Source of the DNA: Chloracidobacterium sp.
GTDB taxonomy: Bacteria; Acidobacteriota; Blastocatellia; Pyrinomonadales; Pyrinomonadaceae
Direction: 5' to 3'
DNA length: 64,000 nucleotides
Assembly (NCBI GenBank): GCA_016716305.1
Contig: JADJWP010000002.1
Location: 1,610,501-1,674,500, forward strand
The notes under the pieces are model-generated. The model had not been told where the DNA came from. It ran no database searches and saw only the letters and a program-made list of their open reading frames with translations. Below, piece by piece: positions 8,106 to 17,005 of the stretch. The stretch's first letter is position 1; each line of letters opens with the position of its first letter. A program made the translations under genes and the position numbers.

Positions 8106-9218
8106 TCAATTGATCCGAACACTTTTTGCCGAGACCTTCTTTATGCGATCGAGTCTTACCTCAAACCCGATGCCCGGACCGTCCGGGGCGGTGATGGTGC
8201 CTTCGGGCGAGACCTCGACTTCCGGGGAGATGATGTCTTCGTGCCAGTAGCGTTTTGAGGCCGAGACGTCGCCGGGCATGGTGTAGCCGGCGAGGGTCGA
8301 GATGGCGATGTTGTGTGCCCTGCCGATGCCGGATTCGAGCATGCCGCCGCACCAGACAGGCATGTTGGCTTCGCGGCAGATCTGCTCGATCATCTTTGAT
8401 TGCGTGTGTCCGCCGACGCGGCCGTTTTTGAGGTTGATGATTTTGCCTGACTTGAGCTCGATCGCCTTGCGGGCGTCCTCGGGCGATTTTATCGGCTCGT
8501 CGAGACAGATCGGCGTTTTGATCTCACGCTGGAGCTTTGCGTGGTCAATGATGTCGTCGTACGGGAGCGGCTGTTCGAGCATCATCAGGTCGAATTCATC
8601 CAGCGACTTGAGCTTATCGATATCCGCAAGCGTGTATGCGGAATTCGCGTCGCCCATCAACAAAATGTCGCCAAACTCAGCCCGCACGGCCATGATAACG
8701 TCGTAGTCCCACGAGGGCGAGATCTTTATCTTGATGCGTTTGTAGCCCGCCTCAAGCTCGACGCGGATCTTGTCCAGAAGCTGGGCGATCGAATCCTGTA
8801 TGCCGATCGAAACCCCGCATTCGATCACCTGATTTACACCGCCCAAGTGCCGCCACAAAGGCACGCCGAGCTTCTTGGCTTCGAGGTCCCAGCACGCCGT
8901 TTCGATGCCCGATTTCGCCATCCGGTGGCCGCGAACCCATTTCATCAGATTCCAGACTTCCGCGGCCGACGCAACCTCTTTCCCCACGACCATCGGTGCA
9001 AGGATCTTCTCCGCCGTCACCCATGCCGAATCGGTCCATTCGTCGGAATAACCGGGCTCTTCGCCGCACGTGATCTCACCCCAGCCTTCGGCTCCGTCGG
9101 CGTCTAGAACGCGGACCAGAATTATACGGCGTTCATAGGTCCGGCCAAAACTGGTCTCAAAGAAGTGGACGAGCGGGAGGTTTATCTCGGTAAGTTCTAT
9201 TGCTCTAATGTTTAGCAT
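8106..9218 (-). CDS. menC: o-Succinylbenzoate synthase / N-acylamino acid racemase (MenC, enolase superfamily)
   Basis: A 370-residue enolase-superfamily enzyme. The N-terminal capping domain (residues 1-125) carries FFETSFGRTYERR, typical of MenC type 2. The barrel then supplies the catalytic set: Lys163 and Lys165 (KIK), metal ligands Asp190 (GDANSA), Glu215 (LEQP) and Asp240 (LDEP), and Lys264 (NLKNGRVGG). The later motif WCGGMLESGIGRAHN is also typical. It dehydrates SHCHC to o-succinylbenzoate in menaquinone synthesis; many relatives also racemise N-acylamino acids, and sequence alone does not separate the two. No other men genes are visible nearby. Its 3' end is duplicated twice downstream (7697-7768 and 6482-6565). 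Confidence 0.9.
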   Translation of the reverse strand: MLNIRAIELTEINLPLVHFFETSFGRTYERRIILVRVLDADGAEGWGEITCGEEPGYSDEWTDSAWVTAEKILAPMVVGKEVASAAEVWNLMKWVRGHRMAKSGIETACWDLEAKKLGVPLWRHLGGVNQVIECGVSIGIQDSIAQLLDKIRVELEAGYKRIKIKISPSWDYDVIMAVRAEFGDILLMGDANSAYTLADIDKLKSLDEFDLMMLEQPLPYDDIIDHAKLQREIKTPICLDEPIKSPEDARKAIELKSGKIINLKNGRVGGHTQSKMIEQICREANMPVWCGGMLESGIGRAHNIAISTLAGYTMPGDVSASKRYWHEDIISPEVEVSPEGTITAPDGPGIGFEVRLDRIKKVSAKSVRIN

Positions 9219-9287
9219 AACGGCAAAGCAATTAGATTAGTTTTAGTTGCGAATAATTGCAATCAAAGCCGTTCTGCATTCGCTGAC

Positions 9288-11444
9288 CTACTCGTAGACC
9301 TCAAATTGAACGTACGATGTTTTCAGCTTTCGCTTCGACTTCGCCAAATTGTCGATGACGATGACCTGAAGGACATAATCGCCGGGCGGCATTTCTCGCC
9401 CGAGACTAATGGCTCCGGCGGCCTTGAGCCGTTCCGGGTCGGTCTGGCCCGCCGGATCATACGGAACATTGACGCCGTCAAGAACGACGGTCCTGCCTCT
9501 GAAAAGCCGTATCTTGGTGGTCAGGCTTGGCCGCTTAGCGGCATCGAGCCTCGCGTTATAGATCTCGAATGCATATTGAAGGACGCCGTTCGACCGAAAC
9601 CGACGCAGCGACGTGTCGGTCAACGCCGTCGAACCCTCGGAGGCCGATGCGGGCCGGCCCTCGGCGAGAGCCTTCCAATTTTCAAATGAATGGCGTTCGA
9701 GCACTATGCCGGAAAGCGTCAGGTTTCCCTTCTTCATGCTCGGCACTTCAATGAACTGATTCGCCGAGCCGACCGTCCCGGCGGTCTGATCTCTGATCGC
9801 AACGCGATACTGATAAGCGCCCGGTTTCTTGACCGGAAACGCAAAATGATAAACGAAGCCCTCGGCCATTATCTTGCGATAGCCGCGGTCATCGACGTTG
9901 ATCGTGTAGGCCCGCGAGATCTGATCGACCGGGACGCCGTTATCGCCAAAGCTGACCGCGAGTATTGCGATCTCAGCCTTTCGGCGGCCGTCGGGCATAT
10001 CCACGAACTTCAGGCCGCCGGCATCGACGTGGAGCAGCGACCGGACAAAATTGCCCGACCTTGCATCGTTACCGTAAAGCGAGTTCAGGCTGAGACGGAT
10101 GTCGTTGACAGCGAAGGGCGATGTGAGTGCCGTCTGGATCTGCTGCACCGGAGTGAGTTCGGCCGTCGGCGCGCGGGCGATATTTTCGTTTGCGACGTTA
10201 AAGAAACCGCTGCGATACCTAACGGTCAGGTCCTTGCGGGCGACGCGCACCTCGAGCCGGTTATACCGCCTCTTTATCGGATCGAACGTATCCGAATCGG
10301 GTTCGTAACCGATCAGGTAATAGCTCTGATCCTCGATCACCTTTCGCAGCCCGCCGATGATGTCGTTGTTGTTCGTGACGGCAAACCCGCCGGTCTCTTC
10401 GGCAAGGTATCGGAGCCCGGCCTGCGTTTCGATCAGCTCATCGGAACGCGTCGAGAGCGTTCGCTGTATCGCCTGCGGCGATGTGTCTACGATGCGGTCG
10501 GCGGCCGTAAAGCCGGTGAAGACCAGCCCGCGCGGATCGATGGTATAAAAAACGACCGATGAACGGTTCGCCACGTCGACCAATTTCCTCAGGAATTCGA
10601 GGACGCCCCCGGCACCCGAAAATCCCTGCGAGTCGCGCTCCAGCAGCCGAAACCCGTCGGAAAAAAGCACGACCGATTTTCGGCCCGGCAATTCGCCCAT
10701 ACCTTCGACAATGTATCGAAGAGCGCCAAGCGTACCGGTGGCAAAAGTGCTCCCGCGAAAATCGTCAAAGCTATTGTTGAAGTTGCGTTCCTGTTCGAGA
10801 TCCTCGTCCGATACGGTCGAGTCGCCGGCGGCCCTCGCTTCTTCGAGCATCGTCGGCTCGATCGGGGCAAATGCCCCTATTCCGCCCCGGCCGATCGGGT
10901 TCCATCTGACGCGCTCGATCGCGGCATGCAGAAGGCGCTTGTCGGCGGTGAATTGCTGCAATGCTCCGATACCCGCGCCTGTACGAATTATCGCTACAAG
11001 ATCGCCGTCCTGCATCTGTTCGTCGACGAACTTCTTCAGTGCTCTCCGGGTTTGATAAACGCTTTCGAACGAAAGTGCCAGATCGTCGACGACCAACGCC
11101 ACCGTCCGCCTGACCGAATCCATCTTAACGGCTGCCGGCGGCGCCGGAACACCCATCGCGTCAGGCTGGGCTGCGATATCAGGACCGATCTGTTTCTCGG
11201 CCGAGATGAACGAAAAATTACTGATCTTTTGTCTTTCGCCGTTCTCGAGAATCTCAAAGTCCTCGGGCTTGAGTCCGCGGACGACCTTTCCCTTTCCGTC
11301 AACGACCGTCACGTCGAGCTGGATCAGCGTCGTCGAGATCTTGACGACACCAGCCTCTTCGGGCGTCGGCGTCGGCGTCGGACGCTGGGCGGCGACGGCG
11401 GATGCTGCCGACAGGACGATAAGCAGAAGTTTGAAGAGTTTCAT
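9288..11444 (-). CDS. Secreted VWA-domain protein (VWFA-related acidobacterial family), paralogue 1
   Basis: A 718-residue protein with a signal peptide (MKLFKLLLIVLSAASAVAAQ) and a PTPTPTP linker. The family-typical entry follows (VVDGKGKVVRGLKPEDFEI, ISNFSF), then a von Willebrand factor A fold with VALVVDDLALSFES in place of the canonical DxSxS metal site and GRKSVVLFSDGF. It continues with SYYLIGYEPD and a long beta-rich C-terminal region of about 300 residues. These are exported proteins characteristic of Acidobacteriota; the role is unknown, with adhesion or envelope assembly the usual guess from the VWA fold. The next gene upstream (11489-13633) is a close paralogue with the same layout, so the pair is a tandem duplication, probably co-transcribed (44-bp gap). 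Confidence 0.88.
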   Translation of the reverse strand: MKLFKLLLIVLSAASAVAAQRPTPTPTPEEAGVVKISTTLIQLDVTVVDGKGKVVRGLKPEDFEILENGERQKISNFSFISAEKQIGPDIAAQPDAMGVPAPPAAVKMDSVRRTVALVVDDLALSFESVYQTRRALKKFVDEQMQDGDLVAIIRTGAGIGALQQFTADKRLLHAAIERVRWNPIGRGGIGAFAPIEPTMLEEARAAGDSTVSDEDLEQERNFNNSFDDFRGSTFATGTLGALRYIVEGMGELPGRKSVVLFSDGFRLLERDSQGFSGAGGVLEFLRKLVDVANRSSVVFYTIDPRGLVFTGFTAADRIVDTSPQAIQRTLSTRSDELIETQAGLRYLAEETGGFAVTNNNDIIGGLRKVIEDQSYYLIGYEPDSDTFDPIKRRYNRLEVRVARKDLTVRYRSGFFNVANENIARAPTAELTPVQQIQTALTSPFAVNDIRLSLNSLYGNDARSGNFVRSLLHVDAGGLKFVDMPDGRRKAEIAILAVSFGDNGVPVDQISRAYTINVDDRGYRKIMAEGFVYHFAFPVKKPGAYQYRVAIRDQTAGTVGSANQFIEVPSMKKGNLTLSGIVLERHSFENWKALAEGRPASASEGSTALTDTSLRRFRSNGVLQYAFEIYNARLDAAKRPSLTTKIRLFRGRTVVLDGVNVPYDPAGQTDPERLKAAGAISLGREMPPGDYVLQVIVIDNLAKSKRKLKTSYVQFEVYE

Positions 11445-11488
11445 CTACGAGCCTTTTTGATCTATTGCTTTCAAATAATGCGATCGGG

Positions 11489-13633
11489 CTAATTTACTAT
11501 CTCGAACTGAACGAACTGCGAAGCGACGCGTTTCTTGCCGCCCGCTGCTTCGGTGACGACGATCTGCAGAATGTAATCGTCGGGCTCCATGTCGGTGCCA
11601 AGGGTAACACCGCCGGCGAACGGGAGCGTATCCGAACGACTGCCGCCGCCGTCGATCGGAGTATCGCGGCCTACGAACACCGCTCGCCCGTTGCGAAAGA
11701 TCCTCGCCTGTGCCGTTACCTTTGGCGAACGTCCGCCCGATGCCCGGATGTTGAAGACCTCCAGCCCGTAACGCAGGATCGTGCCTCGCCTGAACCGTCG
11801 GCGCGACGTGTCATTGAGCGGATCGGTGGTTATTTCGGCGCCGGTATTGCCGCTCTGGCCGGTGATACGAAGCCATTGCTGGTTGGTGAGATTCTCGAGA
11901 ATAATGCCCGAAAGCGTCAATTCCTGCTTTCTGAGATCGGGCATCTCGACAAATTGGTTTGCCGAACCGACCTTGGCGCTGCCTTTGTCGCGAAGCGCGA
12001 CGCGCATCTGATAGGCTCCGGGCCTGCGGACCGGAAAGACAAAACCGTAAACAAAACCGTCGGCGACTATCTTGCGATGCTCTTCGGGCGAGATGTCGAG
12101 GAACGCGGTGATGTCCTGCTTGTCGACCGGAACGCCGTTATCGCCGAAACTCATTGCAAGTATGTCGAACTCGGCTTTGAGCTTCCCATTCGGCTGTTGT
12201 TCGAACTTGAGATCTTTCGCCGCAATGTGAAGGAACGAGCGGAGGTAGGTCTCTTTTCCGACGACCGTAAAGACCGTGTTCAACGTCAGCTCGACGCCGT
12301 TTGCCGAGAACGGCGACGTGAGTGCATCCGTTATGGTCATGCCCGCCGTCGCCGGACCGCCCGGTGCACGTTCAGCATCGGCAGCCGCGAAAAAGCCGCT
12401 TCGGTAGCGGACGACCGCATCCGGTCGGCTGACGCGAACGGTCAAACGATTGAACCGGCGCTTTTCGGGGTCGAACGTTTCTGTATCGGGCAAATAACCA
12501 AGCAGGTAATAGCTTTGGTCATCAAGCATCCGGCGAATGCCGCCGTTAAGATCGTTGTTGCTGATGATCGCGATTCCGCCGGTTTCGCGGGCGAGAAATA
12601 CGAGGCCGTCCTGTTTATCAAAGAGTTCGGTCGTCCTGCCCGTGATCAGTCCCTGCGTTGAAGCATAATCGACGGTCTCGGTCTTGTCTTCAGCTCGCTG
12701 CGCGGTTGGCTGCAGGCCGCGGGCATCCATCGTATAGACGACCACCGACGCCCGGTTCGCCACATCGACCAAAGCCTGCAAACCGCGAAACGTCCGCGAG
12801 ATCTCGGGCGGGCCGCTCGCATTCGATGTGTATAAGTAAAACCCGTCGGAGACCAGCATCAATGATTTACGGCCCGGCAGTTCCTGCATGCCGCGAATGA
12901 CGTAATCGAGCGCACCGAGCGTTCCGGTCGAGAAAACGTCGCGTCTGAAATCCTGGTATTCCTTTTGAAGCGCGGCGGGCGACCGCTCGCCCGGGCCGCT
13001 GCCGGGCGTCTCGAACTGTTCGCCGGCAAGCTGCGGCGTTCCCTCGATCGGGGCAAACGCGCCGCTCGTATTCGCTATCGGATACCATTTGATCCGCTCG
13101 ATCGCAGCTATCAGCTGCCTGCGGTCCGACGTGAATTGCTGCAGTGCTCCTATGCCGCCGCTTGTGCGAATTATCGCGACCAGATCGCCCGGCTGTATCT
13201 GTTCGTCGACGTATTTGCGAAGCGCCCGCCTGACGAAATGGACGCTCTCGAAGGAAAGGTTCAGATCGTCGACGACCAATGCGACCGTCCGCCGAACCTG
13301 CTCGGGGCGGAGCCTTGCCGCCGGTATCGGAGCTCCCTGTGATTCCCCATCGCTCTTTGCCGGCGATGCGGTTTCCTTAATGCTCGTGACGAACGAGAAA
13401 TTGCTGATCGGCTGTTTCTCGCCATTTTCAAAGATCTCAAATTCCTCCGGCTTCAGGTCACGGATGATATTGCCCTTCCGGTCGGTCACGGTAACGTCGA
13501 TCTGAACAAGCGCGGTCGTGATCTTTACCACGTCCTTTTCGTCGGGCGTCGGCGTCGGCCGGGCGTCTTGTGCGAATGTCGCTGAGGAAGCCGCGATCAG
13601 CAGAACTGCCGCAGCCAGTTTTAGACGTTTCAT
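11489..13633 (-). CDS. Secreted VWA-domain protein (VWFA-related acidobacterial family), paralogue 2
   Basis: The start is set at 13633 (MKRLKLAAAVLLIAASSATFA, a clean signal peptide) rather than at an in-frame ATG 120 bp upstream. The 714-residue product follows paralogue 1 closely: PTPTPDEKD linker, VTDRKGNIIRDLKPEEFEI, VALVVDDLNLSFESVH, GRKSLMLVSDGFYLY, SYYLLGYLPDTETFDPEKRR, then the same C-terminal beta domain ending QFVQFEIVN. The two genes have diverged moderately and evenly, so this is an old duplication. The product is predicted to be exported; the function is unknown. The divergently transcribed lytic transglycosylase begins 137 bp away, so this gap holds promoters for both directions. 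Confidence 0.88.
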   Translation of the reverse strand: MKRLKLAAAVLLIAASSATFAQDARPTPTPDEKDVVKITTALVQIDVTVTDRKGNIIRDLKPEEFEIFENGEKQPISNFSFVTSIKETASPAKSDGESQGAPIPAARLRPEQVRRTVALVVDDLNLSFESVHFVRRALRKYVDEQIQPGDLVAIIRTSGGIGALQQFTSDRRQLIAAIERIKWYPIANTSGAFAPIEGTPQLAGEQFETPGSGPGERSPAALQKEYQDFRRDVFSTGTLGALDYVIRGMQELPGRKSLMLVSDGFYLYTSNASGPPEISRTFRGLQALVDVANRASVVVYTMDARGLQPTAQRAEDKTETVDYASTQGLITGRTTELFDKQDGLVFLARETGGIAIISNNDLNGGIRRMLDDQSYYLLGYLPDTETFDPEKRRFNRLTVRVSRPDAVVRYRSGFFAAADAERAPGGPATAGMTITDALTSPFSANGVELTLNTVFTVVGKETYLRSFLHIAAKDLKFEQQPNGKLKAEFDILAMSFGDNGVPVDKQDITAFLDISPEEHRKIVADGFVYGFVFPVRRPGAYQMRVALRDKGSAKVGSANQFVEMPDLRKQELTLSGIILENLTNQQWLRITGQSGNTGAEITTDPLNDTSRRRFRRGTILRYGLEVFNIRASGGRSPKVTAQARIFRNGRAVFVGRDTPIDGGGSRSDTLPFAGGVTLGTDMEPDDYILQIVVTEAAGGKKRVASQFVQFEIVN

Positions 13634-13652
13634 CGTTTGTTTAGGTAGACCG

Positions 13653-13681
13653 TTCAACACTCGGGCGTTGTTTGGTATAAT
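13653..13681 (+). promoter_or_regulatory. Candidate sigma-70 promoter for the lytic transglycosylase
   Basis: A perfect -10 hexamer TATAAT (13676-13681) lies 17 bp from a weak -35-like TTCAAC (13653-13658), about 90 bp upstream of the 13771 start and inside the divergent intergenic region. The -10 is convincing; the -35 is poor. Confidence 0.45.
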
Positions 13682-13770
13682 AGGGTTTATCGGCCGAATT
13701 GGGAAGCTTTTCCCGCGGACATAACCCTCGCCGTAATTCGCATCAAACCGCAAAGGAGTTCTAAAGAGTA

Positions 13771-16077
13771 ATGATTCAAAAGTCGATCTTAGTGTTGTCC
13801 GCTGCAGTGATCAATTTGGTGGTTTTCACTGTCGGGTGTTCGGCCCAGCAGACCGAGCAGCAGGCACTTGAATCGCTGCGCGAGATGACAAAAGGCAGTA
13901 AGCTGCCGGTCGAATCGGTCGTTGAGGACATCGAACGCCGTTTTCGCGGTTCGCGGACCGGAGCGCTTGCAAAGCTCGTCAGGGCTCGGATCAGGTTTGA
14001 TAACAAAGATTTTCGCGGTGCCGCCGCGATCTTGAACACTGACGATTTCAAGAAACTGACGAATCTCGGCGATTATGCCCTTTGGCTGCAGGCACGGTCA
14101 TTGCAGAGCGATGGCGACCACGCCGGAGCAATGACGGCTTTTGATCGGGTGGCCAACGAATACCCGACATCGCTGAGAGCGGCAGATGCCCGGCTTCGTT
14201 GGGCCGAATCGGCTTTGGCTGCCGGACGCTACGGCGACATTCCGCCGAAATTATCGTCGATGAATGCGGCGCATTCGGCCGAATCGCTCCTTCTCACCGC
14301 CAAGTCGTTCGAAGCCGCAGGCGATCAGCGAAACGCAGCTGCTTTCTACCGCAAGGCTTTCGTTTACGGAGGCTCCGGAACGGCAGGTACCGAGGCTGAA
14401 ACGAAATTAAGGTCGCTCGGCATCGAGACATCGGCTGCTGACGCCGAAGAAGCGAAGGTCAGGGCTGACCGTTTGCTTTCGACGGGCGCGGCCGCACAAG
14501 CTTTTGATTCGTATACAGAACTGATCGCAAAATATCCGGCCGACGTTACGCCGGAGGTCCATTTGGGCCGCATCAACGCCGCCGTCAAAGCCGGTGACCC
14601 GATAAAGGCACAGACGGCATTCGACGCGATGCCCGCGGCAATGGAAGGCCGAGATCAGGCATTTCGCGCGTTGGTCAATGCGTATTCGAAAGCCAAGCTC
14701 TGGCCGAGAGCACGCACTGCCGCTGAAGAGATGCGGCAGCGTTATCCGAACAGCCCGCTGACGGTCAAGGCATGGGTCGAGGCCGGTTATGCGGCCCGCG
14801 ATGCCAAGAACAAAGGCGAAGAGAACTACTTTTTGCGTGCTGCACTGGTCAATTATCCGAGCGCCGTCGAGGTCGCCGGTGCGCAATTCGAACTCGCATG
14901 GCTCGAACATGAATCGGGCAACAGCACACGTGCCGCCGATATGCTGATCGAGCACCTCGCGCGCTACGCCGGAAAGGATTCGAGCAATCGCGGACGCGCC
15001 GGTTATTGGTCGGCCCGAAATGCTGAAAAAGCCGGCCGCCTCGCCGAGGCCTGTGCGCTTTACGATGCACTTGTTTACCGGTACGCGGCGAATTGGTACG
15101 GCCACATCGGTTTTGAACGGCTGAGCTCTCTACGCGGACGCGGACAATGTAACGGCGAGGTAAAATTCCCCGCCGGTTCGCTTGTTCCACAGGCCGCTGC
15201 CAATCTCCGCACCGTCACGGTCGCACCCGAAACATCCGGACCTAAAGAGATCGAACGCGCCGAAAAGAGCGAACAACTGAGTGCGATCGGGTTGTTCGAC
15301 TGGGCGATCGATGAACTCAAGGCGGCCCAGAAGACGGCTCAGAATTCGCCACGGATCAACCTTGCTCTCGCAAAACATTACCGGATGAAGTCTGACAACG
15401 TGAATGCGCTGCTTTCCCTGGCAAAAAGCTATCCGGACTATGCACAGATGTTCCCCGAGGAAATGGGCCGCGAGGAATGGGACATCTTTTATCCGCACAT
15501 TGCCTGGGATCAGATCGCACGATGGGCGAAGCATCGCGACCTCGACGTTTACAAAGTAGCGGGATTGATCAGGCAGGAATCGGTTTTCAACCCGACCGCC
15601 CGCTCGTCCGCGAACGCCTACGGCCTGATGCAGCTTCTGCTGCCGACGGCGCGGATGATGGCGCGAAAGAACGGCACCACCGCACCTCTTGCATCCGCAG
15701 CCGAACTCTATCAGCCTGCCCTCAATATCGAACTCGGCACCGCATACATGCGCGAACAGCTGGATAAATTCGGCCGCATCGAATATATGGCCGTTGCCTA
15801 CAATGCAGGGCCTGGCCGCGTGCCGCAATGGCGTGCGACATTGCCGATCGAGATGGACGAATTTGTCGAGGCGATACCCTTCCGCGAGACAAAGGGTTAC
15901 GTTCAGGGCATAATCCGCAACACGGCGCAATACCGCCGGCTTTACGACGAGAACGGCAACTTCAAGCCCAACGTCGGCGCGAACCCGCTTCGTGCGGCGA
16001 TCGATTCGATGCCGCGCGAGCAGCTCGCCACGGCCTTTCCTTATGTCGTGCTTGATGCCGGCAGCGGCGGTGAATAG
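13771..16077 (+). CDS. slt: Soluble lytic murein transglycosylase, Slt70-like, with TPR-type solenoid
   Basis: A 768-residue exported protein. The N-terminus is hydrophobic and ends in TVGC, so either a cleaved signal or a lipoprotein anchor is possible. Residues about 40-560 are alpha-helical hairpins of the TPR/Slt ring type (repeated YP/A-rich helices such as AMTAFDRVANEYPTSLRA). The C-terminal catalytic domain has the SLT signature: catalytic Glu603 in IRQESVFNP, then SANAYGLMQLLLPTA, YNAGPGRVPQW and FRETKGYVQGI. Such enzymes cleave the MurNAc-GlcNAc bond of peptidoglycan with 1,6-anhydro formation during wall turnover. It ends 6 bp before the convergent xerC. The enzyme looks complete. 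Confidence 0.93.
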   Translation: MIQKSILVLSAAVINLVVFTVGCSAQQTEQQALESLREMTKGSKLPVESVVEDIERRFRGSRTGALAKLVRARIRFDNKDFRGAAAILNTDDFKKLTNLGDYALWLQARSLQSDGDHAGAMTAFDRVANEYPTSLRAADARLRWAESALAAGRYGDIPPKLSSMNAAHSAESLLLTAKSFEAAGDQRNAAAFYRKAFVYGGSGTAGTEAETKLRSLGIETSAADAEEAKVRADRLLSTGAAAQAFDSYTELIAKYPADVTPEVHLGRINAAVKAGDPIKAQTAFDAMPAAMEGRDQAFRALVNAYSKAKLWPRARTAAEEMRQRYPNSPLTVKAWVEAGYAARDAKNKGEENYFLRAALVNYPSAVEVAGAQFELAWLEHESGNSTRAADMLIEHLARYAGKDSSNRGRAGYWSARNAEKAGRLAEACALYDALVYRYAANWYGHIGFERLSSLRGRGQCNGEVKFPAGSLVPQAAANLRTVTVAPETSGPKEIERAEKSEQLSAIGLFDWAIDELKAAQKTAQNSPRINLALAKHYRMKSDNVNALLSLAKSYPDYAQMFPEEMGREEWDIFYPHIAWDQIARWAKHRDLDVYKVAGLIRQESVFNPTARSSANAYGLMQLLLPTARMMARKNGTTAPLASAAELYQPALNIELGTAYMREQLDKFGRIEYMAVAYNAGPGRVPQWRATLPIEMDEFVEAIPFRETKGYVQGIIRNTAQYRRLYDENGNFKPNVGANPLRAAIDSMPREQLATAFPYVVLDAGSGGE

Positions 16078-16083
16078 GCTCGC

Positions 16084-16998
16084 TTACGCCTTCGGGTGGG
16101 CGCGGTCGTAAACCTCGATCATCTTTTCCATCGAAACCTGCGTGTAGATCTGGGTGGTAGAAAGGCGCGCGTGGCCAAGAAGCTCCTGAATGTCGCGAAG
16201 GTCGGCGCCCTGATCGAGCAGATGCGTCGCGAACGAATGGCGAAGGCTATGCGGCGAAATGTCGTGTATGTCGGCACACTGCTTGATGTATTTGTCGATC
16301 AATCGCCCGACACTCCGCGTGGTAATGCGGCCGCCGCGGCGATGAAGAAAGACCGCGCGTTCGTCGCGTTCCGCCGGCGGACATTCATTCAGAAAGGCCT
16401 TTCGCGAGGTCTCGAGATAAAGCATTAACGCCTGCAGCGCGTGGTCGTGAAACGGAACGATCCGCTGTTTCTTCCTTTTGCCCATTACGCGGACCATCCG
16501 CTCGCGAAAATCGATGTCGCCCATGTTGATCCCGACGAGTTCGCTGACGCGAATGCCGGTCGCATAAAGGAATTCGATGATCGCCCGGTCGCGACGGCCG
16601 AGATCGGTATTGATGTCGGGCGTTTCGATGAATCGCACGGCGTCCTCCATCGAAAGGTGGTTCGGCAGCTTGCGTTCGATCCGCGGTGTGGCGACGAGCT
16701 TTGCCGGATTGCTTTCAAGTTTCCCTTCGCGGACCAGGAACTGAAAAAAAGTTCGAAGACTGGCGAGCTTGCGCGCTATCGAGGCCTTTTTCTTGTCGGC
16801 CGCGTGGAGTGACGACATCCATTCGCGTATCGTCAGACGGTCGATCTGTTCGACCGAGATATCCTCTCGCCGTTCGATCCTCAAAAGGTGATCGCGAAAC
16901 TGCCCGAGATCCGATGCGTAATTTCGCAGCGTATGAGCGCTCAGATTTCGCTCATATTTCAAATGCTGAAGAAATTGTTCGAGGGCTTCGTTGAACAT
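16084..16998 (-). CDS. xerC: Tyrosine recombinase XerC
   Basis: A 304-residue recombinase of standard XerC length. The N-terminal SAM-like core-binding domain (about 1-95) is followed by the catalytic domain with the full set Arg150 (GIRVSELVG), Lys174, His250 and Arg253 (HSLRHSFATH), His276 (LGHARLSTTQ) and nucleophile Tyr285 (IYTQ). XerC works with XerD at dif to resolve chromosome dimers. Host-type length, the LGHxxxxTTQIYT ending and housekeeping neighbours argue against a phage integrase, although a prophage-like element lies 8.5 kb away. Confidence 0.93.
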   Translation of the reverse strand: MFNEALEQFLQHLKYERNLSAHTLRNYASDLGQFRDHLLRIERREDISVEQIDRLTIREWMSSLHAADKKKASIARKLASLRTFFQFLVREGKLESNPAKLVATPRIERKLPNHLSMEDAVRFIETPDINTDLGRRDRAIIEFLYATGIRVSELVGINMGDIDFRERMVRVMGKRKKQRIVPFHDHALQALMLYLETSRKAFLNECPPAERDERAVFLHRRGGRITTRSVGRLIDKYIKQCADIHDISPHSLRHSFATHLLDQGADLRDIQELLGHARLSTTQIYTQVSMEKMIEVYDRAHPKA

Positions 16999-17005
16999 CC
17001 CTGAG

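Noticed and set aside
9690..10562. Long open frame (290 codons) on the plus strand inside VWA paralogue 1
   Set aside because: It is the mirror frame of a GC-rich real gene, has no ribosome site or recognisable domain, and the minus-strand protein is clearly a known family.
11465..12661. 398-codon plus-strand frame inside VWA paralogue 2
   Set aside because: Antisense shadow of a well-supported gene with unnatural amino acid composition (rich in Arg/Asp) and no domain.
15130..15930. 266-codon minus-strand frame opposite the SLT domain
   Set aside because: The plus strand encodes the complete transglycosylase motif set; the antisense frame has no start signal or family.
16084..16998. XerC as integrase of the phage element
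   Set aside because: It is 8.5 kb from the element with housekeeping genes between, has standard XerC length and lacks integrase-type arm-binding domains.
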